A DNA stretch of 64,000 nt from assembly GCA_946413815.1 (NCBI GenBank), contig CAMKMD010000008.1, positions 23,927-87,926 on the forward strand, given 5' to 3'. Positions 25,550 to 33,918 of this stretch are shown here, one piece after another. Both the position numbers and the translations under genes were made by a program. A model generated the notes under the pieces. It was not told the DNA's origin, made no database searches, and saw only the letters and a program-made list of their open reading frames with translations. Within the stretch, counting starts at the first letter, position 1; each line of letters begins with the position of its first letter. The DNA comes from an uncultured Ruminococcus sp. Lineage in GTDB: Bacteria > Bacillota > Clostridia > Oscillospirales > Ruminococcaceae.

Positions 25550-27487
25550 ATGGGTTTAACACTAACAGAAAAGATCCTCAGAGCACATCTCGTTGACGGA
25601 GAATACGTAAAGGGACAGGAGATCGGTATCCGTATCGATCAGACTCTCACCCAGGACGCTACAGGTACAATGGCATACCTCGAGTTCGAGGCTATCGGAG
25701 TTCCCCGTGTAAAGACAGAGCGCTCTGTTGCCTATATCGACCACAACACTCTCCAGAGCGGCTTTGAGAATGCTGACGACCACCGTTTCATCGGCAGCGT
25801 TGCAAAGAAGCACGGCATTTACTTCTCACGTCCCGGCAACGGTATCTGCCATCAGGTACACCTTGAGCGCTTCGGCGTTCCCGGAAAGACACTTATCGGC
25901 TCAGACAGCCATACTCCCACAGGCGGCGGAATCGGCATGATCGCTATCGGTGCCGGCGGACTTGACGTAGCTGTTGCCATGGGCGGCGGTGCATACTACA
26001 TAACCTGCCCGAAGGTAGTAAAGGTAAACCTTACAGGAAAGCTCCGTCCCTGGGTAGCTGCAAAGGATGTAATCCTTGAGGTCCTCAGAAGAATGTCCGT
26101 TAAGGGCGGCGTAGGCAAGGTAATCGAGTACACCGGCGAGGGCGTAAAGACTCTGTCAGTACCCGAGAGAGCTACTATCACCAACATGGGTGCAGAGCTC
26201 GGTGCCACAACTTCCATCTTCCCCTCAGATGAGATCACAAAGCAGTTCCTTAAGGCACAGTGCCGTGAGGAGGTATGGACACCTCTCGCAGCTGACGAGG
26301 ATGCAGTTTACGACGAGCAGCTGGATATCAACCTCAGTGAGCTCGTTCCGCTTGCTGCATGTCCGCATTCTCCCGACAACGTAAAGAGCGTTGAGGAGAT
26401 CGGAAAGCTGAAGATCGATCAGGTATGTATCGGTTCATGTACTAACTCTTCTCTGCTCGATATGCTCAAGGTAGCACATATCCTCAAGGGCAAGACAGTA
26501 AACCCCGATGTTTCTCTTGCTATCGCACCCGGTTCCAAGCAGGTCCTGAATATGCTTGCTCAGAACGGCGCACTTTCAATACTCATCGATGCCGGCGCAA
26601 GAATACTCGAGAGTGCCTGCGGTCCCTGCATAGGTATGGGACAGTCTCCTAACTCCAAGGGTATCTCACTCCGTACCTTCAACAGAAACTTTGAAGGCCG
26701 CTCCGGTACAAAGGACGGACAGATCTACCTGGTATCACCTGAGATGGCAGCAGTATCCGCTATAACAGGATATCTGACCGATCCCAGAGAGCTTGGCGAT
26801 ATGCCTGAGTTCAAGCTCCCCGAGGAGTTCACCATCAACGACAATATGATCGTTCCTCCCGCAGCTGAGGCAGATATGGACAGTGTTGAGATCCTCCGCG
26901 GACCCAACATCAAGCCCTATCCCGAGACCTCACCTCTCCTTGAGACCATCGATGCACCTGTATCACTCAAGGTCGGCGATAATATCACAACTGACCACAT
27001 CATGCCCGCAGGTGCAAAGATCCTGCCCCTGCGTTCAAATATCCCGAAGATCTCACAGCACTGCTTTGCTGTATGCGATGAGTCCTTCCCCGAGAGAGCA
27101 AAGTCCCTCGGCAAGAGCATCATCGTCGGCGGTTCAAACTACGGCCAGGGCTCATCCCGTGAGCACGCTGCACTTGCACCCCTCTATCTCGGCGTAAAGG
27201 CAGTTCTCGTAAAGTCATTCGCACGTATTCACAGAGCAAACCTTATCAACGCAGGCATCCTGCCGCTCACATTCGTGAACGAAGCAGACTACGATGCTAT
27301 CAGCCAGGGCGACGATCTCGTTCTTGCTGACGTAAGAAAGGCAGTCGAGGCAGGTAAGTCTCAGCTCACAGTCCTCAACAAGACTACAGGTAAGGAGATC
27401 CCTGTACTCTGTGAGCTTTCCGGCAGAACAAAGGATATCATGCTTGCCGGCGGACTTCTTGACTACACACGCGAGTCCATGAAGTAA
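25550..27487 (+). CDS. acnA: Aconitate hydratase (Aquifex-type, anaerobe form)
   Basis: 645 residues from the ATG at 25550 (AAAGGA nine bases upstream). Iron-sulfur ligands are in CIGSCTNSSL and ACGPCIGMG, the substrate loops in GSDSHTPTGGG, and the swivel domain contains GGSNYGQGSSREHAA. At about 640 residues it matches the shorter Aquifex-type aconitase rather than the 900-residue AcnA. It isomerises citrate to isocitrate. With the isocitrate dehydrogenase four genes downstream it forms the oxidative arm to 2-oxoglutarate and glutamate. No citrate synthase is in the window. Confidence 0.93.
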   Translation: MGLTLTEKILRAHLVDGEYVKGQEIGIRIDQTLTQDATGTMAYLEFEAIGVPRVKTERSVAYIDHNTLQSGFENADDHRFIGSVAKKHGIYFSRPGNGICHQVHLERFGVPGKTLIGSDSHTPTGGGIGMIAIGAGGLDVAVAMGGGAYYITCPKVVKVNLTGKLRPWVAAKDVILEVLRRMSVKGGVGKVIEYTGEGVKTLSVPERATITNMGAELGATTSIFPSDEITKQFLKAQCREEVWTPLAADEDAVYDEQLDINLSELVPLAACPHSPDNVKSVEEIGKLKIDQVCIGSCTNSSLLDMLKVAHILKGKTVNPDVSLAIAPGSKQVLNMLAQNGALSILIDAGARILESACGPCIGMGQSPNSKGISLRTFNRNFEGRSGTKDGQIYLVSPEMAAVSAITGYLTDPRELGDMPEFKLPEEFTINDNMIVPPAAEADMDSVEILRGPNIKPYPETSPLLETIDAPVSLKVGDNITTDHIMPAGAKILPLRSNIPKISQHCFAVCDESFPERAKSLGKSIIVGGSNYGQGSSREHAALAPLYLGVKAVLVKSFARIHRANLINAGILPLTFVNEADYDAISQGDDLVLADVRKAVEAGKSQLTVLNKTTGKEIPVLCELSGRTKDIMLAGGLLDYTRESMK

Positions 27488-28272
27488 TGGCTGTCTCAGC
27501 CGGCACATTGCCTGCAGCAGGTCAGGTGAACAAAGGCTTTCTCAGTGCCTCGGCGCTGAAGATCATAGCCATCATCGCAATGACCATTGACCATCTGGGA
27601 TGGATGTTCGTCCCGACTGAATCAAAGGCAGGCTGGATCATGCACTTTATCGGAAGGCTGACCTTTCCGCTGATGTGCTACTTCATTACCGAAGGTTATC
27701 ATCATACCCGCGATCTCAGGAAGTATTTCCTGAGACTTGCGGCCTTCGCACTGCTTTCCCATTTCCCCTTCGTCTGGTTTGAAAAGGCGGCATCCGGGGG
27801 AGGGGATATCGGCAAGACCAGCGTTATCGCTTCGCTGCTGATGTCGCTGACGGCGGTGCATATACTTAACCTGGAGCGTATCTCCGTTGCCCTGAAACTG
27901 CCGCTTCTTCTGCTGCTTTCAGCACTCGGGGAATACTGCGACTGGGGCACATCCTGTGTATATATGGCCATAGTCTTCGAACTCGCAAGAAAGAGCGGAA
28001 GAAAGTATCAGGCAGGGGCTTATTTCCTCGCAGCTGCATACTATCTGATACCCTTTGCGAGACAGCTTTTGCAGAATTATACCTATTACAGGTTTTACAG
28101 TTACAAGCTTGGAGTCTTTATTCCCGTCCTGCTGATACTGTGCTACAGCGGAAAGCTGGGCGGAAGCAGCAGTCCGGCTGTGAAGAAGGTGTCCAAGTAC
28201 GCATTCTACATCTACTATCCGCTCCACCTGCTTATAATAACATGGTTCGGAGCGCATTACGGAGGACAGTGA
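27487..28272 (+). CDS. TraX family membrane protein
   Basis: 261 residues with seven or eight hydrophobic helices. The family signatures are ALKIIAIIAMTIDHLGWMF near the start, GRLTFPLMCYFITEGYHHT, and a closing YYPLHLLII block. TraX of F plasmid N-acetylates pilin; chromosomal Firmicute homologues are presumed envelope acyltransferases related to acyltransferase-3 proteins. The ATG shares its A with the aconitase stop codon, so the two are translationally coupled although functionally unlike. Substrate unknown. Confidence 0.85.
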   Translation: MAVSAGTLPAAGQVNKGFLSASALKIIAIIAMTIDHLGWMFVPTESKAGWIMHFIGRLTFPLMCYFITEGYHHTRDLRKYFLRLAAFALLSHFPFVWFEKAASGGGDIGKTSVIASLLMSLTAVHILNLERISVALKLPLLLLLSALGEYCDWGTSCVYMAIVFELARKSGRKYQAGAYFLAAAYYLIPFARQLLQNYTYYRFYSYKLGVFIPVLLILCYSGKLGGSSSPAVKKVSKYAFYIYYPLHLLIITWFGAHYGGQ

Positions 28273-28273
28273 T

Positions 28274-28474
28274 ATGAATCCAGAGTCGGCTGCCGGGATG
28301 ATGAAGACACTCATCATGTTTGTTGCGGTAATGCTTGCACTGTGGCTTCTGAATATGGCGAAGCACTGTAAGGCAGGCTGGACCGGCAGGCAGAAGATCA
28401 TGGATATAACGGGAGTGGTGCTTATTGCAGTGCTCCTGATACTGCTCATCATACCACTGCTTAAGATAATATGA
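28274..28474 (+). CDS. Small two-helix membrane protein, unknown function
   Basis: 66 residues with hydrophobic helices at about 9-28 and 44-64 and a short basic loop (KHCKAGWTGRQK). A GGAGG site about nine bases upstream and a four-base overlap with the next gene argue that it is real. Neighbouring TraX suggests a membrane role. No family recognised. Confidence 0.65.
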   Translation: MNPESAAGMMKTLIMFVAVMLALWLLNMAKHCKAGWTGRQKIMDITGVVLIAVLLILLIIPLLKII

Positions 28475-28830
28475 GCAAGAAAAAGTATAAAGAGGAAGCT
28501 GAAATGATAGAAGCTTCACAGGTCTCACGTACAGGCTGGATATTCACTGTCCTGTTCATGATACCTCTCGAGCTTGCGGCAGCCGGTCTCTATATCAACG
28601 GATTCGGCGGTAAGAGTCTGGGTTTCAGGATGGGAATGCTCCTGCTTCTCTCAGGAGTCTGCACTGCGGCCTCTCTGCTTCTCGGAAAGGCTCTTTTCAC
28701 CTTCCTGTACGGACGCATCTTTCAGCGTACAGAGAACCGCACGCGTTCACGGAAAATCGCCGCTGCTGCAGAGACAGTGATACTTGCCGTGATGCTTATA
28801 TTCATGCTGATACTCTACAAGCTGAACTGA
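28471..28830 (+). CDS. Small three-helix membrane protein, unknown function
   Basis: 119 residues starting MSKKKYKEEAE, with a soluble N-terminus of about 20 residues, helices at about 22-43, 52-76 and 99-117, and a basic loop (RTENRTRSRK). The ATG overlaps the stop of the preceding small gene. It closes the TraX-linked membrane trio before icd. No family recognised. Confidence 0.65.
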   Translation: MSKKKYKEEAEMIEASQVSRTGWIFTVLFMIPLELAAAGLYINGFGGKSLGFRMGMLLLLSGVCTAASLLLGKALFTFLYGRIFQRTENRTRSRKIAAAAETVILAVMLIFMLILYKLN

Positions 28831-28872
28831 TTATATGAAGAGAAACACAGAAAGATACGGAGGTAATCACCA

Positions 28873-30084
28873 ATGGCAAAGATAATCATGAAGACCCCCC
28901 TCGTCGAGATGGACGGCGACGAGATGACAAGGATCCTCTGGCAGTGGATCAAGGAGACACTGCTCGAGCCCTATGTTGAGCTCAATACTGAGTACTACGA
29001 CCTCGGCCTCAAGCACCGCGAGGAGACAAAGGATCAGGTGACACTTGATTCCGCCGAGGCTACAAAGAAGTACGGCGTAGCTGTCAAGTGTGCGACCATC
29101 ACACCTAACGCAGCAAGAATGCCCGAGTACAACCTCACACAGATGTGGAAGTCACCCAACGGCACTATCCGTGCAGCTCTTGACGGAACCGTATTCAGAA
29201 CTCCCATCATCGTTAAGGGCATCGAGCCCTACATCCCCACATGGACAAAGCCCATCACTATTGCACGTCATGCTTACGGTGACGTATACAAGAACACAGA
29301 GATGCGCGTAGCTCAGGGCAGCAAGGCCGAGCTCGTTGTTACCGATAAGGACGGAAACGAGACAAGAGAGCTGATCCACGATTTCACAAAGTGCGACGGT
29401 ATTATCCAGGGCCTTCACAACCTTGATGATTCCATTGCAGGCTTTGCAAGAGCATGCCTTAACTATGGCCTTGATCTGAAGCAGGATGTATGGTTCGCTT
29501 CAAAGGACACTATTTCCAAGAAGTATGATCACCGCTTCAAGGATATCTTCCAGGAGATCTATGATAACGAGTACAAGGAGAAGTACGAAGCTGCCGGCAT
29601 AGAGTATTTCTACACTCTCATCGACGATGCAGTTGCAAGAGTTATCCGTTCCAACGGCGGCTATATCTGGGCCTGCAAGAACTATGACGGCGATGTTATG
29701 TCCGATATGGTATCCACAGCTTACGGCAGCCTTGCAATGATGACCTCTGTTCTTGTATCACCCGATGGTATCTACGAGTATGAGGCAGCACACGGAACAG
29801 TACAGCGTCACTACTACAAGTACCTCAAGGGTGAGGAGACCTCCACCAACTCCGTTGCTACAATCTTCGCATGGAGCGGCGCTCTCCGCAAGAGAGGTGA
29901 GCTTGACGGCACACCTGAGCTCTGCGAGTTTGCAGACAAGCTTGAGAAGGCTACTATCCAGACCATCGAGGAAGGTGTTATGACAGGCGACCTGTACATG
30001 ATCTCCAAGCTCGAGAACAAGAAGAAGGTAGATTCAAAGACCTTCCTCGACGAGATCAGAGCAAGACTCGACAAATTAATGTAA
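28873..30084 (+). CDS. icd: NADP-dependent isocitrate dehydrogenase (type II, eukaryote-like)
   Basis: 403 residues with GGAGG before the [18 protein letters not shown] at the N-terminus, the substrate block [31 protein letters not shown] and the C-terminal [22 protein letters not shown] identify the homodimeric NADP form also found in mitochondria and in many gut Firmicutes and Bacteroides. It makes 2-oxoglutarate and NADPH. It is followed 33 bases later by rex. Confidence 0.96.
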   Translation: MAKIIMKTPLVEMDGDEMTRILWQWIKETLLEPYVELNTEYYDLGLKHREETKDQVTLDSAEATKKYGVAVKCATITPNAARMPEYNLTQMWKSPNGTIRAALDGTVFRTPIIVKGIEPYIPTWTKPITIARHAYGDVYKNTEMRVAQGSKAELVVTDKDGNETRELIHDFTKCDGIIQGLHNLDDSIAGFARACLNYGLDLKQDVWFASKDTISKKYDHRFKDIFQEIYDNEYKEKYEAAGIEYFYTLIDDAVARVIRSNGGYIWACKNYDGDVMSDMVSTAYGSLAMMTSVLVSPDGIYEYEAAHGTVQRHYYKYLKGEETSTNSVATIFAWSGALRKRGELDGTPELCEFADKLEKATIQTIEEGVMTGDLYMISKLENKKKVDSKTFLDEIRARLDKLM

Positions 30085-30117
30085 GGCGGTCCTTCCGCCG
30101 GGGAGAGGCATTTACCT

Positions 30118-30774
30118 ATGTCAAAAAACAGTATATCAAACTCAGTGATAAGGCGTCTTCCCAGATATCACCGTTTTCTCGGGGATCTTGAAGCCAACGG
30201 CTATGTGAGGATCTCCTCGAGGGAACTGGCTGAGAAGATGGGACTGACCGCTTCACAGATACGTCAGGACTTCAACTGCTTCGGAGAATTCGGACAGCAG
30301 GGCTATGGCTACAATGTCAAGGAGCTTCGCGGAGAGATCGGAAAGATACTCGGACTCGATGTATCAACTCCGATGATACTTCTCGGCGCAGGCAATCTCG
30401 GACGTGCCTTAGCCGCACACATCGATTTCCGCAACCGTGGTTTTGAGCTTATCGGTATATTCGATGCAAACCCTGCGGTAGTCGGAGACACTATAGGAGA
30501 GCTGTCTGTCAGATCTGTTGATGAGCTTGAAGCCTTCTGCACTCAGCACAGACCGGAAGCTGCTATACTCTGTATCCCGAAGGGGGAGGCAGAGAAGGAG
30601 GCAGATCGTCTCATCAGCTACGGTGTCCGTGCATTCTGGAATTTTACACACTACGATCTTCGCATAAGTCACAAGGATGTAGCAGTCGAGAACGTGCATC
30701 TCGGTGACAGTCTTACCACGTTATCCTATGCCCTGTCCGGTATATCCGGAAAGGATAAAGAGGATAAGGAGTAA
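30118..30774 (+). CDS. rex: Redox-sensing transcriptional repressor Rex
   Basis: 218 residues with an N-terminal winged helix (ISRRLPRYHRFL-type start here VIRRLPRYHRFL, then SSRELAEKMGLTASQIRQDF) and a Rossmann NAD(H)-binding domain (ILLGAGNLGRALAAH, IFDANPAVVG) plus the C-terminal swap helix (LSYALSG). Rex leaves DNA when the NADH/NAD ratio rises and controls fermentative and respiratory genes in Firmicutes. Its position between icd and fumC, with candidate operators at 25478 and 31160, suggests it governs the neighbouring TCA-type genes. Confidence 0.95.
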   Translation: MSKNSISNSVIRRLPRYHRFLGDLEANGYVRISSRELAEKMGLTASQIRQDFNCFGEFGQQGYGYNVKELRGEIGKILGLDVSTPMILLGAGNLGRALAAHIDFRNRGFELIGIFDANPAVVGDTIGELSVRSVDELEAFCTQHRPEAAILCIPKGEAEKEADRLISYGVRAFWNFTHYDLRISHKDVAVENVHLGDSLTTLSYALSGISGKDKEDKE

Positions 30775-30795
30775 CACAGGGGATTGATATCAGTG

Positions 30796-30828
30796 CCTGT
30801 GCAGAACGGCCATGCTGTACTGCACAGG
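30796..30828 (+). terminator. Hairpin after rex, probable terminator with weak U-tract
   Basis: CCTGTGCAG (30796-30804) pairs with CTGCACAGG (30820-30828) but only TT follows. Apart from this hairpin, the Rex-like site and the fumC promoter, I see no gene or RNA in the 540 bases between rex and fumC; the sequence is AT-rich. Confidence 0.5.
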
Positions 30829-31159
30829 TTCAATGTATTATAAAACTGTGAATTTTTTGTCAATCCATCACTAACAATATATAGAATTCGGAATAGTCAT
30901 ATTCTGGATTTGAGCATTCATCAGCATCTTTCAGCGGATACTATCCATAATGCTGCGATCCTTACCATTAATTCTGCGCATTGATGATATGTACAATACT
31001 GACTGTATCATGCCGGATATGGTCAATTGTCACATTAATGCAAACCGTGTCAGGATATCATCAGCAAAACCGACAGTATCGGGTGTAGATAATAACTTTT
31101 GATATAACTTATGATATGTTTGCAGACTTCCTGAGGAATGGGAATGTAGTCTGAAAACA

Positions 31160-31177
31160 TTGTTAATAATATATCAA
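31160..31177. promoter_or_regulatory. Candidate Rex operator upstream of fumC
   Basis: TTGTTAATAATATATCAA has a perfect left half-site (TTGTTAA) and five of seven matches in the right half-site. It lies 30 bases before the -35 box of fumC. Confidence 0.4.
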
Positions 31178-31207
31178 TTGCTGAATGCCCTTATTCTTAA
31201 ACAGTAT

Positions 31208-31236
31208 TTGAAAACAGGCTCAGTTCCTGTTATAAT
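31208..31236 (+). promoter_or_regulatory. Sigma-A promoter of fumC and the Hdr-Flx-Frd genes
   Basis: TTGAAA (31208-31213), 17-base spacer, TATAAT (31231-31236). The leader carries two small hairpins (GCAGAGC/GCTCTG and GCTGA/TCAGC, about 31246-31293). Genes on to 41473 follow with short gaps, so this may be the promoter for the whole block. Confidence 0.75.
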
Positions 31237-31317
31237 TATTGTGGATGCAGAGCGTCAGCTCTGTATATAAACGACGAACAGCTGAGGAATCAGCATATTT
31301 TACCGGGAGTGAATAAT

Positions 31318-32694
31318 ATGGAATATCGTATCGAACATGATTCTATGGGCGAAGTCAGAGTGCCTGCCGATAAGTACTGGGCAGCACAGACCGAGAGAAG
31401 CCGTAACAATTTCCGCATCGGCAGCGGTATCGAGACCATGCCGAAGGAGATAATCAACGCCTTCGGTATCCTTAAAAGAGCAGCAGCTCTTGCAAATCAC
31501 GATCTCAGACCTGAGAAGATGACCGACGAGAAGCTTGATGCAATCGTTGAAGCCTGCAGCGAGGTGGAGAGCCTTGAGCTTATCGATAACTTCCCGCTTG
31601 TTGTATGGCAGACCGGAAGCGGCACACAGTCGAATATGAATGCCAACGAGGTCATCGCCAACAGAGGAAACGAGATCGCCGGAAAGAAGCTGCTCCACCC
31701 CAATGACGATATCAACATGAGCCAGTCCTCAAACGATACCTTCCCGACAGCAATGCACATCGCTGCTGTACTTTCCCTTGAGAACAAGGTGCTTCCCGCT
31801 ATAGACGAGCTGGTGAAGACACTTCTGCGCCTTGAGGCAGAGAACGAAGGCATCGTAAAGAGCGGACGTACTCATCTCCAGGATGCAACTCCCATAAAGT
31901 TTTCCCAGGAGATCAGCGGCTGGAGATCCTCCCTTGAAAAGGATAAGCGCATGATACAGCTTGCCTGCGATGAGCTGAAGGAACTGGCGCTGGGCGGTAC
32001 AGCTGTAGGCACTGGCCTTAACGCTCCTGACGGCTTTGCAGAGAAGGCTGCTGCATACATCAGCCAGATCACCGGCATCGATTTCGTGACAGCTCCCAAC
32101 AAGTTCCATTCACTCACATCAAAGGACGAGATAGTATTCGCTCACGGCGCCCTCAAAGGTCTTGCAGCTGATATGATGAAGATAGCCAACGATGTAAGAT
32201 GGCTGGCTTCCGGTCCGAGAGACGGCCTCGGCGAGATAACCATCCCTGAGAACGAGCCCGGTTCCTCCATCATGCCGGGTAAGGTAAACCCCACACAGTG
32301 CGAGCAGGTTACAATGGTAGCCGTACAGGTTATGGGCAACGATGTGGCAGTTGGTATGGCTGCTTCACAGGGCAACTTCGAGCTTAATGTGTTCATGCCC
32401 GTATGCGCATATAACTTCCTCCAGTCTGCAAGACTCCTTGCTGAGTCTATCCTCTCCTTCAACTCCAACTGCGCAGTAGGCATCAAGGCAAACAAGGAAA
32501 AGATGCACCACAACCTCCATAACTCTCTTATGCTGGTCACAGCTCTAAATCCTTACATCGGCTACGAGAACGCTGCAAAGACCGCTAAGAAGGCATTCAA
32601 GGACAATATCTCCCTGAAGGAGGCCTGCGTGGAGCTTGGCTTCCTCACAGCTGAGAAGTTCGACGAGGTATTCCACCCAGAGCAGATGGTCTGA
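31318..32694 (+). CDS. fumC: Fumarate hydratase class II
   Basis: 458 residues from the ATG at 31318 (GGGAG eight bases upstream; a GTG at 31309 overlaps the site). The family motifs are QTGSGTQSNMN, MSQSSNDTFPTAMH, GRTHLQDATP and the signature GSSIMPGKVNPTQCE with the catalytic Ser. It interconverts malate and fumarate without an iron-sulfur cluster. Directly upstream of the Hdr-Flx-Frd block, its expected direction is malate to fumarate, supplying the reductase. Confidence 0.97.
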   Translation: MEYRIEHDSMGEVRVPADKYWAAQTERSRNNFRIGSGIETMPKEIINAFGILKRAAALANHDLRPEKMTDEKLDAIVEACSEVESLELIDNFPLVVWQTGSGTQSNMNANEVIANRGNEIAGKKLLHPNDDINMSQSSNDTFPTAMHIAAVLSLENKVLPAIDELVKTLLRLEAENEGIVKSGRTHLQDATPIKFSQEISGWRSSLEKDKRMIQLACDELKELALGGTAVGTGLNAPDGFAEKAAAYISQITGIDFVTAPNKFHSLTSKDEIVFAHGALKGLAADMMKIANDVRWLASGPRDGLGEITIPENEPGSSIMPGKVNPTQCEQVTMVAVQVMGNDVAVGMAASQGNFELNVFMPVCAYNFLQSARLLAESILSFNSNCAVGIKANKEKMHHNLHNSLMLVTALNPYIGYENAAKTAKKAFKDNISLKEACVELGFLTAEKFDEVFHPEQMV

Positions 32695-32717
32695 TAAAAC
32701 TGAAAGGAATCGTACAA

Positions 32718-33527
32718 ATGGAAAATAATGCGGTTTTCACATATTACCCCGGCTGTACGCTGAGGACGAAGGCTAAGGATCTCGATGCTTATGCAAGATC
32801 CTCTGCCGAAGCACTCGGCATCACACTGGTCGAGCCGGAGAACTGGCAGTGCTGCGGCGGTGCTTATACCACTGCGAAGGACGAGATCGCAACAAAGCTC
32901 TCAGCGGTCCGCACACTTATGGCTGCAAGAGACAGCGGTAGAGCACTTGTAACTGTCTGCTCCGCCTGTCATAACGTAATAAAGCAGACTAACTATGATA
33001 TTGCCCGTGACGAGGATATGGCACGCAAGGTGAACAGCTATATGCAGAACGAGACTCCCTATACAGGTGAGACTGCTGTATATCATTACCTTGAGCTTCT
33101 CCGTGACGTTATCGGCTTTGACAAGCTGAAGGCAGCCGTTGTTAATCCCCTCAAGGGAAAGAAGATAGCAGCATACTACGGCTGTCTCCTTCTTCGCCCC
33201 TCAAAGGCTCTTGCAATGGACGATCCCGAGAACCCTACAATCATGGAGGATTTCATCAGAGCCATCGGTGCCGAGCCTGTTATCTACGCACAGCGCAACG
33301 AGTGCTGCGGCGGTTATATAACTATGGAGGATAAGGCGCAGGCATCGAAGCGCAGCGCCTCCGTAATGGATTCGGCAAAGGATATGGGTGCTGATATGGT
33401 CATAACAGCCTGTCCGCTCTGCCTGTACAACCTGAAGAAGAATTCCGGTTCTGAGCTCCCGGTTTACTATTTCACAGAGATCCTTGCAGAGGCTCTCGGA
33501 CTGAAGAAGGAGGATACAGATGAGTGA
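32718..33527 (+). CDS. hdrB: Heterodisulfide reductase subunit B-like protein (two intact CCG domains)
   Basis: 269 residues with two complete CCG domains: Cys13, Cys45-Cys46, Cys81/Cys84 and Cys156, Cys196-Cys197, Cys232/Cys235. These are the ligands of the two non-cubane [4Fe-4S] clusters that cleave disulfides in methanogen HdrB. Both sets are intact, so catalytic electron transfer through this subunit is expected, although no CoM/CoB chemistry is likely in a Firmicute. It overlaps hdrC by eight bases and opens the block. The natural acceptor may be a protein or small thiol, or it may hand electrons to the fumarate reductase. Confidence 0.9.
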   Translation: MENNAVFTYYPGCTLRTKAKDLDAYARSSAEALGITLVEPENWQCCGGAYTTAKDEIATKLSAVRTLMAARDSGRALVTVCSACHNVIKQTNYDIARDEDMARKVNSYMQNETPYTGETAVYHYLELLRDVIGFDKLKAAVVNPLKGKKIAAYYGCLLLRPSKALAMDDPENPTIMEDFIRAIGAEPVIYAQRNECCGGYITMEDKAQASKRSASVMDSAKDMGADMVITACPLCLYNLKKNSGSELPVYYFTEILAEALGLKKEDTDE

Positions 33528-33903
33528 TAAGTTAAAGGAGCAGATACTCCGCTCCAGCGGCTCCAATGTACTTAAATGTATGCGCTGCGGCAAGTGCTCG
33601 GCTACCTGCCCCTCCTACGACGAGATGGAGTATCATCCTCACCAGTTTGTATACATGGTGGAAAAGGGCGATATAGAGAAGCTTATGTCTTCTGATTCGC
33701 TTTATAAGTGCCTTACCTGCTTTGCCTGCGTGGACAGATGTCCGAGAGGCGTTGAGCCCGCAAAGGTAGTAGAGGCAGTTCGCCTTGCCGCAGTACGCAG
33801 GCAGGGCAATAACCACCTTGTGCCCACAGATATCCCCGGAATGCTCGATGATGATCTGCCGCAGCAGGCTATCGTCACAGCATTCAGAAAATACACGAAG
33901 TAA
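33520..33903 (+). CDS. hdrC: Heterodisulfide reductase subunit C-like 4Fe-4S protein
   Basis: 127 residues with two ferredoxin motifs, CMRCGKCSATCP and CLTCFACVDRCP, each binding a [4Fe-4S] cluster. No membrane helix is present, so this is the soluble HdrC type that links HdrA to HdrB. It is translationally coupled with hdrB and 15 bases from hdrA. Confidence 0.9.
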   Translation: MSDKLKEQILRSSGSNVLKCMRCGKCSATCPSYDEMEYHPHQFVYMVEKGDIEKLMSSDSLYKCLTCFACVDRCPRGVEPAKVVEAVRLAAVRRQGNNHLVPTDIPGMLDDDLPQQAIVTAFRKYTK

Positions 33904-33918
33904 GGAGGAGACTGAACT

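Noticed and set aside
30830..31150. Possible small RNA in the rex-fumC gap
   Set aside because: AT-rich sequence with scattered short inverted repeats but no promoter-terminator pair or recognisable RNA family.
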